Part shown: one piece after another, positions 42,049-50,498 of the stretch
How the letters are laid out: every line of letters starts with the position of its first letter
How positions within the stretch are numbered: the stretch's first letter is position 1
Assembly (NCBI GenBank): GCA_043719155.1
Contig: JAYSUJ010000024.1
Span: forward strand, 1-64,000
Origin: JBBQKQ01 sp043719155
GTDB taxonomy: Bacteria; Patescibacteriota; Minisyncoccia; Phycocordibacterales; UBA5272
Reading direction: 5' to 3'
DNA: 64,000 bases
Notes under the pieces: model-generated
Databases searched by the model: none
The model's input: only the letters and a program-made list of their open reading frames with translations
Told to the model about the DNA's origin: nothing
Translations under genes and position numbers: made by a program

Positions 42049-42057
42049 TTTTTGCAA

Positions 42058-43107
42058 ATGGCAAAACACGTAGTAGCAGAGGCAAGAGCTGCAGGAAAAA
42101 ATATGGTTGTTAACAGTACCCCGTCACAGATAACCAGTTCTTTTAACTATGACCCCAATGCCGAAAATTTAAAACCTGCTAACAACAATCCGCCAGCCAA
42201 GAAAACTAATGCATCCAATATCTACCCACTGATAAAAGATTCAAACCCAGAGGTGGCTCAAAAAAAAGCCCAGCAGAGAGCGGCTAGCCTCAACCCAGAC
42301 AAAGCTGAAGCAGAACTCAGTAGGCAAGAAGGAAAAGAAGCTGAGCAAACATACTCCAAGGCAACTAAAAAACTTTTAGAAGGCCAGACAAAAGTAGAAA
42401 ATCCGGACTCAAAGGAAGCAAGCCAAGAGGAAGAATCTGCGGAGCTGCAAAAAGTGCAAGAGGAGCAAGCAAGAGAAGAACAAGAAAAAATAAATTTATT
42501 CCTTGCTCAAGATGCTGAAAGAGCGGAAGAAGAGGAGATTGACGCCCAAGAAACAAAAATGCGCGAAATAGAAAGTAACTTGAGGCTAGCTGGTTACAAA
42601 TTTACCAGAGAAGATATAGAGTTTTTCATGGCGTCCGACTTTAAAGTAAACTTTCCTGTAGGCATGACCATTACAGCTGGTGTGTCTTTTTTAACTAGTG
42701 TTTTCTTTTTTTTCACTTCCCTAGTCATGTCTGTAGGAGGCTCGTTGGCAGGCTCTCCACTTGCCTGGCTTTCTACACTTGGCTTTAGCTTGGTTGTAAA
42801 GGCAGTACTCGAAACTACCAGTCTTGGAATTTTTGTAATTGGCTACATTACTCAAACAGCCTTTAGTTTTGGAGAAATCGGGGTAATGATTTACTATTTA
42901 AAAACTGGCTCTTTAGTTGCAAGAAAAGGAAACTTGGTCAGGAAATATTTAACACGCTTGATAATTATCTGGCTGATAATTTTCTTTATTGGCTGGATCC
43001 CTGGCTTAGGCTTGATAATTTATTTTGCAGGAGGTCGAGGAATCTGGAGACTGGTAAAACGAGAAACAAGAAAAGTTGAGAAAATAATAAAAAATGGTCT
43101 GCAGTAA
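42058..43107 (+). CDS. Membrane protein with long Glu/Lys-rich N-terminus
   Basis: About 349 residues from the ATG at 42058; the longer frame reads through the promoter. The first half is disordered and coiled-coil, rich in Glu, Ala and Lys. The second half has four hydrophobic segments (GVSFLTSVFFFFTSLVMSVGGSL, ETTSLGIFVIGYITQTAFSFGEIGVMIYYL, LIIIWLIIFFIGWIPGLGLIIYF). No catalytic motif. This type of protein is common in parcubacterial genomes but has no known function to me. Confidence 0.65.
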   Translation: MAKHVVAEARAAGKNMVVNSTPSQITSSFNYDPNAENLKPANNNPPAKKTNASNIYPLIKDSNPEVAQKKAQQRAASLNPDKAEAELSRQEGKEAEQTYSKATKKLLEGQTKVENPDSKEASQEEESAELQKVQEEQAREEQEKINLFLAQDAERAEEEEIDAQETKMREIESNLRLAGYKFTREDIEFFMASDFKVNFPVGMTITAGVSFLTSVFFFFTSLVMSVGGSLAGSPLAWLSTLGFSLVVKAVLETTSLGIFVIGYITQTAFSFGEIGVMIYYLKTGSLVARKGNLVRKYLTRLIIIWLIIFFIGWIPGLGLIIYFAGGRGIWRLVKRETRKVEKIIKNGLQ

Positions 43108-43166
43108 AAACATTTTAACCATTGTAAAATATAGGATTTATGGTATAATTTTCCTATCCAAAAATT

Positions 43167-43238
43167 GCTTCCGTAGTTCAATGGATAGAACAGGAGACTT
43201 CTAAGCTCTTGATGTAGGTTCGATTCCTGCCGGAAGCA
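43167..43238 (+). tRNA. tRNA-Arg(TCT)
   Basis: 72 nt. GCTTCCG pairs with CGGAAGC; anticodon loop CTTCTAA (TCT); T-arm AGGTTCGATTCCT. TATAAT lies upstream near 43144. CCA not encoded. Confidence 0.9.
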
Positions 43239-43251
43239 CACAAAAAACGTT

Positions 43252-43671
43252 TTATCTTACTGTCGTACCCGGCTCAGGTTCCCCCACCGGACTCACCATA
43301 AACAAATTTCCAGCATCTCCACCGGCAAACAGAAGCATACCGTTACTCTCAAACCCCCGCATTTTTCTTGGTGCCAAGTTTGCCACTACGCATACATATT
43401 TACCAACAAGTTCGTCTCCTGTTTTAAAATATTCTCGTATGCCTGATAAAATAGTTCTGTATTCTGGAGACACACTTTCTTCTCCCGTTTCAGAAATTAC
43501 TTGTTTTGTTTCCCCTACGTCTACTAAAAATCTATAGAGCTTGTCAGCCCCATCTATCGTGTGACACTCTAAAATTTTGCCAATTTTAAGTTGAACTTTT
43601 GCAAAATCTTCGATACCAATAGTTTTTACAACATTCACAGTTCCTTCTTTTTTAATTTCATCTGTTTGCAT
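43252..43671 (-). CDS. tRNA-binding domain protein (MetRS C-terminal/CsaA-like)
   Basis: 139 residues. FAKVQLKIGKILECHTIDGADKLYRFLVDVGE, then YVCVVANLAPRKMRGFESNGMLLFA form the OB-fold EMAP-II-like tRNA-binding domain found at the C-terminus of MetRS and as free proteins. It probably helps deliver tRNA to a synthetase or acts as a chaperone. No synthetase is attached. It is followed 17 bp upstream on the same strand by ruvX. Confidence 0.9.
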   Translation of the reverse strand: MQTDEIKKEGTVNVVKTIGIEDFAKVQLKIGKILECHTIDGADKLYRFLVDVGETKQVISETGEESVSPEYRTILSGIREYFKTGDELVGKYVCVVANLAPRKMRGFESNGMLLFAGGDAGNLFMVSPVGEPEPGTTVR

Positions 43672-43688
43672 ATTTATATTATATTTTA

Positions 43689-44153
43689 TTACATGTCTTC
43701 ACTATCTGCAATTCCCTGCTCAAATTCTTCTTGCTTTTTCTTTTCCTCGTCAGTCTTCACATTCACTTTGTCTAAATATCTTTGTAAAATTAGGGCGGCT
43801 GCCCTGTCATCTATGTCTTTCTCATTGTCCAAATATCTTGCATGCTTACTAGTTAAAAACTCTTTCTCATATTTAAATTCTATCTCCCCATTTAAAACTC
43901 TTGCCTCGTATTTTTCTTTCATCATGTTTACAAAACTTTGAGTCTTTTCCCAAATGTGATTATGTATACCTTTAGAGTTTACACTTTCTCCAAAGATAAT
44001 TCTTTCAAAAAGCACATTACTCAACATATGGTCTAGCTCGGCCTCCAGACTTTCAGTCGGCACAATTTTTAATGGCACAGCCACTGTTCCCTTGTCGTCA
44101 CTCACTGCTAGCCCACATTTTTTGGCTCCAAAGTCTACGGATAAGTATTTCAT
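43689..44153 (-). CDS. ruvX: Putative Holliday junction resolvase/pre-16S rRNA nuclease YqgF
   Basis: 154 residues from the ATG at 44153; TATAAT lies seven nt upstream and overlaps the codons of an alternative ATG at 44162. It has the RNase H-like fold: YLSVDFGAKKCGLAVSD (catalytic Asp), IIFGESVN, and DDRAAALILQRYLD at the end. It is longer than usual at the C-terminus by an acidic tail. It trims the 16S rRNA 5' end and may act on junctions. Confidence 0.88.
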   Translation of the reverse strand: MKYLSVDFGAKKCGLAVSDDKGTVAVPLKIVPTESLEAELDHMLSNVLFERIIFGESVNSKGIHNHIWEKTQSFVNMMKEKYEARVLNGEIEFKYEKEFLTSKHARYLDNEKDIDDRAAALILQRYLDKVNVKTDEEKKKQEEFEQGIADSEDM

Positions 44154-44224
44154 GTTATTCATTATAGCAAAGTTATTGAAAAATTAGAAATATGTGTTAT
44201 AATTTTGGAGTTCTCAAAAACTCT

Positions 44225-44296
44225 GCTCGGGTAGTTCAATGGATAGAATATAGGATTGCGGTTCCTACGATACAGGTTCGATTCCTGTCTCGAGCA
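44225..44296 (+). tRNA. tRNA-Arg(GCG)
   Basis: 72 nt. GCTCGGG pairs with CTCGAGC (one G-T); anticodon stem TAGGA/TCCTA closes TTGCGGT, giving GCG. T-arm ACAGGTTCGATTCCTGT. Most bacteria use ACG (inosine-modified) for these codons. CCA not encoded. Confidence 0.88.
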
Positions 44297-44305
44297 CAAA
44301 GGGGT

Positions 44306-44342
44306 GAAACAAAAAACACATAAATTATGTGTTTTTTGTTTC
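44306..44342. terminator. Terminator shared by tRNA-Arg(GCG) and the DUF378 gene
   Basis: GAAACAAAAAACACATA and TATGTGTTTTTTGTTTC form a perfect 17-bp stem around AAT. Confidence 0.85.
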
Positions 44343-44358
44343 GTGTTTTCAGTCAATT

Positions 44359-44547
44359 TTACACTAACTCAAAGTGTTGAGCTAAAACGTAAACACCTGA
44401 AAGTCCTACCAAAATGTATACTAGACTTTCTAAACTTGCCATTGACCCAAAAATCATACTTACCAAGTTGAAACCAACTGCGGTCAACCCCCAGTTAAGT
44501 GCGCCAATTACTACTAACCACCAAGCCACCATTCCTATTGTTTTCAT
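44359..44547 (-). CDS. DUF378 small membrane protein
   Basis: 62 residues. KTIGMVAWWLVVIGALNWGLTAVGFNLVSMIFG then LESLVYILVGLSGVYVLA is the DUF378 pattern with two helices. The function of the family is unknown. It is a single gene with a terminator after it. Confidence 0.9.
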   Translation of the reverse strand: MKTIGMVAWWLVVIGALNWGLTAVGFNLVSMIFGSMASLESLVYILVGLSGVYVLAQHFELV

Positions 44548-44635
44548 ATATATATTTTTAACTAGGATTCCCCTAGTCTGTTATAAGTATAGCTATATTT
44601 TTAAAAAGTGTGCAACTAGTTATCCCCTTTATCTT

Positions 44636-45805
44636 TTATTTAATTTTGTATTTTTTAAACTTGTAAAAATACATAACTGCCATGTTTATTGAGAAAGTTA
44701 CAAGGAGCAGAATTATAAAATACCAAAACCCAGCACTAGTAAATTTCGGCAAAGTATCCCTGGTCATGTAGTTGACTATTCCTGCTACTACCCCAATTGT
44801 AGTTATAAGTGTCAGTGACGAGATAGAAGACTTGGTACTTTCAGTCTGTAAAACTCCCAGCATCTCATTGGCAGAGTTTAAATAGTTTTTAGTCATGGAC
44901 CAAAGGCTTTTTACATAGTCATGAGTATCTAAAAGAGTTTCAAATTTGTATTGAAAAAGAGGGTGGAGATTTTTATAATCGTCGCCAAGATTGGTGAGTT
45001 TTTGTCTGGTTTTCAGGTAAACCGGCATTTGGTTTATCCTTGCTTCTATCAGGTTTATCGTTTTTTGCTCTTGCTGCAATTCTTCTCTTGTCTTAAAGAT
45101 TTCATCTCCCCTTAAATAATCTTTACTTTTAATTATATTAATTTTTTCCCAAATCTCTCTGTGTATGTGTAAATATCTAGCCATCTGAGCTTTAAATTCC
45201 CTAAAGAAAATTTCAGTCTCGGCAAACAAGTTAAATACTTTATCATTTGGTAAATTTTCTAAGATCATTATTTTTTTACCTTTGTAAATCCCAACTTTTT
45301 CTACTACAATTTTAGAACTTATCTCATCCTCCAGCTTTTCGAACACTTCTAAAATATCTGCCATCGCCCCAGCTTCTACATTCAAAATAAATGGGTAGAT
45401 ATTTTCTATCTTAGCCAACTCTTTTGGTACTGGTGCACCTCTGGAAAATAAATATGAAAAAGCTGTCGCTAGCTTTGTTTCATAAAAGTTTTTTATTTTT
45501 TCTATTTCTTTTACTAAATCTAGTAAATCATTTTTTTTATCGTTTTTTTCTATATTTACTTTTAGAGTTATCAGGCCATCTTCAAATATATTTAAAGAAA
45601 AGCTACCTTCCAAAACTATATCCAAATATTCCATTTCTGCCACAACTCTTTCACAACTTTTTACCTTTAAATTCTTAAGGTTTTTTGTTACAACTTTTTT
45701 ATCTAGACCAAGCAAATCTTTACCAGACAAAAAATTTTGCATTTCTGTCAAATGCAGAGTTGTCCTTTGAAACCAACCACCTATGGTTACAGATTTTATT
45801 TTCAC
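44636..45805 (-). CDS. Membrane protein with large N-terminal domain (CorA- or RMD1-like layout)
   Basis: 389 residues, GTG start. A soluble alpha/beta part is followed by long helices (HIHREIWEKINIIKSKDYLRGDEIFKTREELQQEQ, YVKSLWSMTKNYLNSANEMLGVLQ) and two C-terminal membrane helices (SLTLITTIGVVAGIVNYM and FWYFIILLLVTFSINMAVMYFY). The layout recalls CorA-type channels or the RMD1/DUF155 family, but the GMN motif of CorA is absent. Function uncertain. Confidence 0.5.
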   Translation of the reverse strand: MKIKSVTIGGWFQRTTLHLTEMQNFLSGKDLLGLDKKVVTKNLKNLKVKSCERVVAEMEYLDIVLEGSFSLNIFEDGLITLKVNIEKNDKKNDLLDLVKEIEKIKNFYETKLATAFSYLFSRGAPVPKELAKIENIYPFILNVEAGAMADILEVFEKLEDEISSKIVVEKVGIYKGKKIMILENLPNDKVFNLFAETEIFFREFKAQMARYLHIHREIWEKINIIKSKDYLRGDEIFKTREELQQEQKTINLIEARINQMPVYLKTRQKLTNLGDDYKNLHPLFQYKFETLLDTHDYVKSLWSMTKNYLNSANEMLGVLQTESTKSSISSLTLITTIGVVAGIVNYMTRDTLPKFTSAGFWYFIILLLVTFSINMAVMYFYKFKKYKIK

Positions 45806-45832
45806 TAAAAAAGTTTAACACAACTTTTTGTT

Positions 45833-46612
45833 TTAACTACGCAGTTTCCAACCAGTTTGAAATATGTATATTGTTAGACCCAAGAAAAGTGCAGCTATAG
45901 TACCCAAAACTACAATACCTAAAAGTAGTGAAGCGTCATGGTAACCAGTCAAGGCATATCGTATACCGTCTGTGGCGTAAAAAAGTGGGTTAAAGTGAAT
46001 CAGAAAACGCAAGTTTTCAGGCAGCATCGACACCGAGTAAAACGCTCCACCAAGAAAAGACATGGGAGTAATAATAAAATTTTGAGCTAGGCCCATTTTC
46101 TCAAAACTGTTGTCCGCCCAGATGCCTACAACTAAGCCCATAATCCCAAAAACAAAAGATATAAGCAAAACATAAAACAAAAGCATAAACGGGTGCGCAA
46201 TAGCGTTTACCCCAAACATCAAACCTACAATGGAAAGGGCTAACATAATACAAATACCTCTGAATAAACCATTAGCCACCAGAGAGAGCACCAGTTCAAC
46301 ATAAGAAATTGGGTAAGTTAAAAAATCTTCTATAGTTTTACCAAATTTCATAAAGTAAATTGAAAAACTAGTGGCCCCAAAAACTGACATAATTAAGTTC
46401 ATGGCAAAAATACCTGGGAAAACGAAAGAAATATATTTTATGCCCTCGATACTTTCTATTTTGCTGCCCACCACATAACCAAAGATAAATATATACAGTG
46501 AGGCAGTAACAAAAGGAGCTATTAGAGCTTGACCTAAAACTCTTTTATTTCTAGCTACTTCTCTTTCTATCAGTGTGAAAAAAGGAATCAGTCTGGTTAT
46601 TATTTTTTGCAT
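45833..46612 (-). CDS. ABC-2 type transporter permease
   Basis: 259 residues, six membrane segments, with ERREVARNKRVLGQALIAPFVTASLYIFIFGYVVG-type N-terminus and FLGGAFYSVSMLPENLRFLIHFNPLFYATDGIRYALTGYHD typical of ABC-2 permeases. With the ATPase at 47358 it forms an exporter, perhaps for drugs or polysaccharide. A P-loop gene lies between the two. Confidence 0.92.
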   Translation of the reverse strand: MQKIITRLIPFFTLIEREVARNKRVLGQALIAPFVTASLYIFIFGYVVGSKIESIEGIKYISFVFPGIFAMNLIMSVFGATSFSIYFMKFGKTIEDFLTYPISYVELVLSLVANGLFRGICIMLALSIVGLMFGVNAIAHPFMLLFYVLLISFVFGIMGLVVGIWADNSFEKMGLAQNFIITPMSFLGGAFYSVSMLPENLRFLIHFNPLFYATDGIRYALTGYHDASLLLGIVVLGTIAALFLGLTIYIFQTGWKLRS

Positions 46613-46642
46613 ATTTTTTATATTTTAATTAGTAATTGTAAT

Positions 46643-47350
46643 TTAAGAAAACATTTTTATTTGATTAATGTAATCACTAACTTTTTCAAGAGTTTCCGAC
46701 ACTGTTAAAACTTCGTTATCAATATAATACCCTTCTTTTACATTATCAACCATACTAAAAACAAATTCAGCAGACTCCTTCCCGAAAACTTTTTCTCTTT
46801 TTGAGTCTCTCTCAATACACACCTTAAGTGAGCTAAACAAAGTAATAAAAAGTACGTTACCCCTAAACTTAGATTTCAAATCTTCCACTTGGTCTTTGTA
46901 ATAAAAACAACCACACAGTAAATTTATTTTATCTGACACACAACTTTTAAAAACTATTTCATTGGATTTTATAAAATTTTCTAAAGGAATGCCATCGTTC
47001 GCACTTAAATTATTATCGTCAATAATTTTATCCAAAGACAAATAATTATAAACTAGACTGTTTGCGAGCAGCTTTGAAATTGTGGTTTTCCCAACTCCTA
47101 ATGGTCCACGGATAACTATCAATTTTTTACTTGACAGATCTTGGGTAGGTGTTATACTTTCTATACTAACGCCAAATGGCGCCTGAGAAACCCCGTGTAA
47201 AAACGGGGTTTCGTCTTTATGTAAAATTACCCTATTAACTTGAGCAACTAATTTCAAAAACTCATCTTCCGATTGTTTTTTAACACAGTTCCAATCATCG
47301 AAGTTTTTGCTAATGTCTTTTTGTCCTAAAGGGACTTGGTTTCCATGCAT
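46643..47350 (-). CDS. P-loop kinase-like protein
   Basis: 235 residues. IVIRGPLGVGKTTISKLLANSL is a Walker A near 85, with DKIIDDNN and YKDQVEDLKSKFRGNVLFITLF after it and CIERDSKREK as a lid, like AAA_33/nucleotide kinases. The N-terminal 75 residues (FDDWNCVKKQSEDEFLKLVAQ) look like an extra part. A 10-11 bp perfect hairpin (47187-47212, GAAACCCCGT/ACGGGGTTTC) lies within the coding region, near the junction. It separates the two ABC genes, so it may be an insertion. The substrate is unknown. Confidence 0.65.
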   Translation of the reverse strand: MHGNQVPLGQKDISKNFDDWNCVKKQSEDEFLKLVAQVNRVILHKDETPFLHGVSQAPFGVSIESITPTQDLSSKKLIVIRGPLGVGKTTISKLLANSLVYNYLSLDKIIDDNNLSANDGIPLENFIKSNEIVFKSCVSDKINLLCGCFYYKDQVEDLKSKFRGNVLFITLFSSLKVCIERDSKREKVFGKESAEFVFSMVDNVKEGYYIDNEVLTVSETLEKVSDYINQIKMFS

Positions 47351-47357
47351 AAAAAAA

Positions 47358-48086
47358 TTATTTCTGGGTTATCTCCAAATACTTATCCTGCAATTTTCCA
47401 TTCTCCATTGCTGTTTTAATACTTTCGTCATAAACAATTTCGCCCCCCTTTATTATGACTACTCTTTCACACATTTCCTCTATCTCCTCCAAATAATGTG
47501 AAGTGAGGATAATAGTCTTACCTTCTTTGTGTAAATCTTTTAAATATTTCCAAATAGCTTGCCTAGTTTCTACATCTACCCCCGCAGTTGGTTCATCTAA
47601 GATAATTATTTCAGGGTGATGTATCAAGGCTTTGGCAACAACAGTACGACGTTTTAAACCTCCGGAAAGGAAGTTGAACTTTTTCTTTCTATGTTCTTGC
47701 AAACCAAAGGCTGTCAACATATCCTCCACCCTTTTCTTTCTCTCCTCACCGACAATACTGAAAAACCCAGCCTGATAGTACAGGACGTCTTCCACCAAAG
47801 CAAAGAAATCTATATTGAACTCTTGGGGTGACAAACCTATTTTAGTTCTAGCTTGTTTATAGTCCTGTACCACATCATGTCCGAAAACTTTTATACTTCC
47901 ACTTGTCGGCTCGGAAACTCCAGTTATACAGTGTATGGTTGTGGACTTGCCAGCCCCATTTGGACCCAGAATCCCTACAAACTCACCTTTTTTTATTTCT
48001 AAAGACAAGCCTCTGATGGCCAATTTTTCATCTTTTGTTCCCGCTTTATATACTTTTACTAAATTCTCAACTTTTATGGCAGACAT
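47358..48086 (-). CDS. ABC transporter ATP-binding protein
   Basis: 242 residues. Walker A GILGPNGAGKSTTIHCI, Q-loop IGLSPQEFN, signature FLSGGLKRRTVVAKALIH (a LSGGL variant), Walker B EIIILDEPTAGVD and switch His in LTSHYLEE. It is the partner of the ABC-2 permease at 45833. It starts three bp after the DUF1993 gene stop. Confidence 0.95.
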   Translation of the reverse strand: MSAIKVENLVKVYKAGTKDEKLAIRGLSLEIKKGEFVGILGPNGAGKSTTIHCITGVSEPTSGSIKVFGHDVVQDYKQARTKIGLSPQEFNIDFFALVEDVLYYQAGFFSIVGEERKKRVEDMLTAFGLQEHRKKKFNFLSGGLKRRTVVAKALIHHPEIIILDEPTAGVDVETRQAIWKYLKDLHKEGKTIILTSHYLEEIEEMCERVVIIKGGEIVYDESIKTAMENGKLQDKYLEITQK

Positions 48087-48089
48087 ATT

Positions 48090-48608
48090 TTAACCCTGCT
48101 TCATTTCCATTTTACCTATAAAGTCCATTTTACCAATTTTAACCCCCTTGTTTCTTAAGATATTGTAAGCTGTAGAAAGGTGGAAAAGTGAGTTTTGAAA
48201 AATAAAGTTCTCCAAATATTCTGGACCTTCAAAATACATACCACTTGGCATCCAGCCCATAGATATTCTCCTATTTTCAATATCTTCAACTTTTTCTATA
48301 TCCATACTTTGTAAAAATTCTTTTGTTTTCTTTATTCTTTCTTTTAGTTCTAAAATTGTCTTTTCACTGTCCTCAAACTTCGGTGCGTCTACCCCAGCAA
48401 GTCTAGCTACACCCCCTTTGGCATTGTCAGAAAAAATTTGTACTTGTCTTTTAAAATCATACATATCAGGTGCCAGTCGTGCCGACAATATCTCCTCCTC
48501 ACCTACCCCACTTTCCGCCAAATACCCTTCGGCTTTTTCAAGTAAATTGTTCATGTTGTCACAAGCTCGTAGCATCATTTTGTAAAAAAGTTCGTATTTA
48601 TTTTTCAT
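48090..48608 (-). CDS. DUF1993 family protein
   Basis: 172 residues. The blocks LLEKAEGYLAESGVGEEEILSARLAPDMYDFKRQVQIFSDNAKGGVARLAG and FEDSEKTILELKERIKKTKEFL match DUF1993, a DinB-like helical bundle of unknown function. It heads a group with the ABC exporter. TATACT is about 21 nt upstream. Confidence 0.9.
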   Translation of the reverse strand: MKNKYELFYKMMLRACDNMNNLLEKAEGYLAESGVGEEEILSARLAPDMYDFKRQVQIFSDNAKGGVARLAGVDAPKFEDSEKTILELKERIKKTKEFLQSMDIEKVEDIENRRISMGWMPSGMYFEGPEYLENFIFQNSLFHLSTAYNILRNKGVKIGKMDFIGKMEMKQG

Positions 48609-48650
48609 ATATTTTATTGTAGGTTTAGTATAGCAGACCCGTCAAGAGGA

Positions 48651-50471
48651 CTATATAAAAATCCTATAGACTTTTAAATCCTCATACTTGTATTTTTCCT
48701 TTAGTTCTTTGAATACAGGCGCGAGTTTTACATTTCCCTCTTCATCTTTTTTTAAAATGTTTTTCTTAAATGCTTTTTTAACTTCATTTGGTACAGAAAA
48801 AATATTTACATGTTTGTAGTTTTCATCATTTTCTAGAATTTTAGACACCTCTGCCTTTGTAACTTTTTTATTTTTAAAAAGTTCTTCAACATGTTTTAAG
48901 ATACTCTCAAATTTCATATCTCGCATCTCACATATTTCAGATATACTTTTTTCAAATTTAACAAGCTCCAAAGTTTGTTCCTGGGTACTTTTTTCAACTA
49001 CTCTTATCTTTTTCTCTACTCCTCCATCCCAGACACCACCACAATCGTCTATAAATTTTTTCTGAGTTTTTTCAAGTTTTTTTAAATCAGCTTTTAAAAA
49101 CTTTTCCTGAATAAACCTAGAATCTTTACGTATCTTTTCATCAAATTCACAAATGTTTTGATTGACTTGTAAACTTTTAGGATTATAGCTTTTTAAGTAA
49201 AGCCCATCCAGACTACGCAAACGTGACAGTGCCACATAACCCTGACCAAACTCAAACGTCTCACCAAGATTAATAATAGCCTCGTCCAAACTCATACCCT
49301 GACTTTTGTGAACCGTGATAGCCCAAGCTAATCGTAGTGGGTACTGAGAGAGTCTAGCCTTTACCTTGCCGTCATCCTCCAGTTTCCACTCTTCTTGTTT
49401 TACCTCTATTGTTTTACCAAAACTTTTTTCAACAACAATTCGAAATGGCTCTAGCTCCACAACTTTGCCCATAGTCCCATTTACGTATTCACCCTCCAAA
49501 GAATTTTTAGTAAACATAACTTTGGCTCCAACTTTCAACTTTAAAATCTCTGGACTTAGACAATTTCGTATCAATCCTTCTAAGGGTTTAGAGCTGCCAA
49601 TTGTCACCATTTTATAGACAAATTCCCTTTCCGTAATTAAGTTTAGCTTCAAATTGTTTATCTCATCGACATTTTTATTATGTGAATGTAGCTCTAAAAT
49701 ATCCAAGTTTTTTTCTGTTACGATGTCTTTATTGTCTTTATCTTTTTTGCTTATTTCGTCCTCTTCCAATACCACCAACTCCTCCTCGTACTCACCCTCG
49801 TCTAAAACTTTTTTTTCTTCCTTTAGTCCAAGCTTTTTAAAAGTTTTCTTTTTTACCTCTTCTAAAATCTCTACGTGCATTTCATCGATAGTATTTTCTC
49901 GTATAGCCAAAAGTAATTTAGTAAAAGTTTCATCTGTCTGTCTAAATTGTTCTTCTAAATAGCAAGTTAGTGGCCTTGCCTCTTTCCAAGCTGCTCCCAT
50001 AAAAGCAAAAAACTTTCTCTCTTCACCCTTTTTCATAATCGGTGGTAGTTGAAAAAAATCTCCAACAAAAATAATTTGCACCCCACCAAAAGGCTTGGTT
50101 GGGTCTTTTATACCCTTTAAAACAAAATTTACATTGTCCAAAGTTTGGGCATCCAACATGGATATTTCATCTATGATCAAGACTTTAGTATTCTGAATTT
50201 TCTTGACCAATTTTTCCCTCTCCATTATTTTATCCAACTTGTATTCATCTATTTCCTTTTCAATACCAATACCAGAAAAACTATGAATAGTAGAGCCACC
50301 AATGTGAGTAGAGGCTATACCTGTAGATGCGGTAATAGCCGGGTAAACACCTTTGTCTTCTAAATATTTGACATACTGATTTATAACATAAGTCTTTCCT
50401 GCCCCTGGAACACCAGTTAAAAAAACATTGGAGCCAGTTTTTAAAATTTCCAAGGCCTCGGTTTGTAACAT
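48651..50471 (-). CDS. Pif1/RecD-like DNA helicase
   Basis: 606 residues, superfamily 1B. Walker A FLTGVPGAGKTYVINQYV near 17, motif Ia ASTGIASTHIGGSTIHSF, Walker B VLIIDEISMLDA, motif III QIIFVGDFFQLPP, and late motifs WAITVHKSQGMSLDEAIINLG and GQGYVALSRLRSLDGLYL. A C-terminal region (MRDMKFESILKHVEELFK) resembles an HTH_40/RQC-like unit. It unwinds DNA 5' to 3', probably in repair or replication fork maintenance. Start preceded by TATAAT at 16 nt. Confidence 0.92.
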   Translation of the reverse strand: MLQTEALEILKTGSNVFLTGVPGAGKTYVINQYVKYLEDKGVYPAITASTGIASTHIGGSTIHSFSGIGIEKEIDEYKLDKIMEREKLVKKIQNTKVLIIDEISMLDAQTLDNVNFVLKGIKDPTKPFGGVQIIFVGDFFQLPPIMKKGEERKFFAFMGAAWKEARPLTCYLEEQFRQTDETFTKLLLAIRENTIDEMHVEILEEVKKKTFKKLGLKEEKKVLDEGEYEEELVVLEEDEISKKDKDNKDIVTEKNLDILELHSHNKNVDEINNLKLNLITEREFVYKMVTIGSSKPLEGLIRNCLSPEILKLKVGAKVMFTKNSLEGEYVNGTMGKVVELEPFRIVVEKSFGKTIEVKQEEWKLEDDGKVKARLSQYPLRLAWAITVHKSQGMSLDEAIINLGETFEFGQGYVALSRLRSLDGLYLKSYNPKSLQVNQNICEFDEKIRKDSRFIQEKFLKADLKKLEKTQKKFIDDCGGVWDGGVEKKIRVVEKSTQEQTLELVKFEKSISEICEMRDMKFESILKHVEELFKNKKVTKAEVSKILENDENYKHVNIFSVPNEVKKAFKKNILKKDEEGNVKLAPVFKELKEKYKYEDLKVYRIFI

Positions 50472-50498
50472 ACTATTTTCTTTTAGAATTATAGCATT

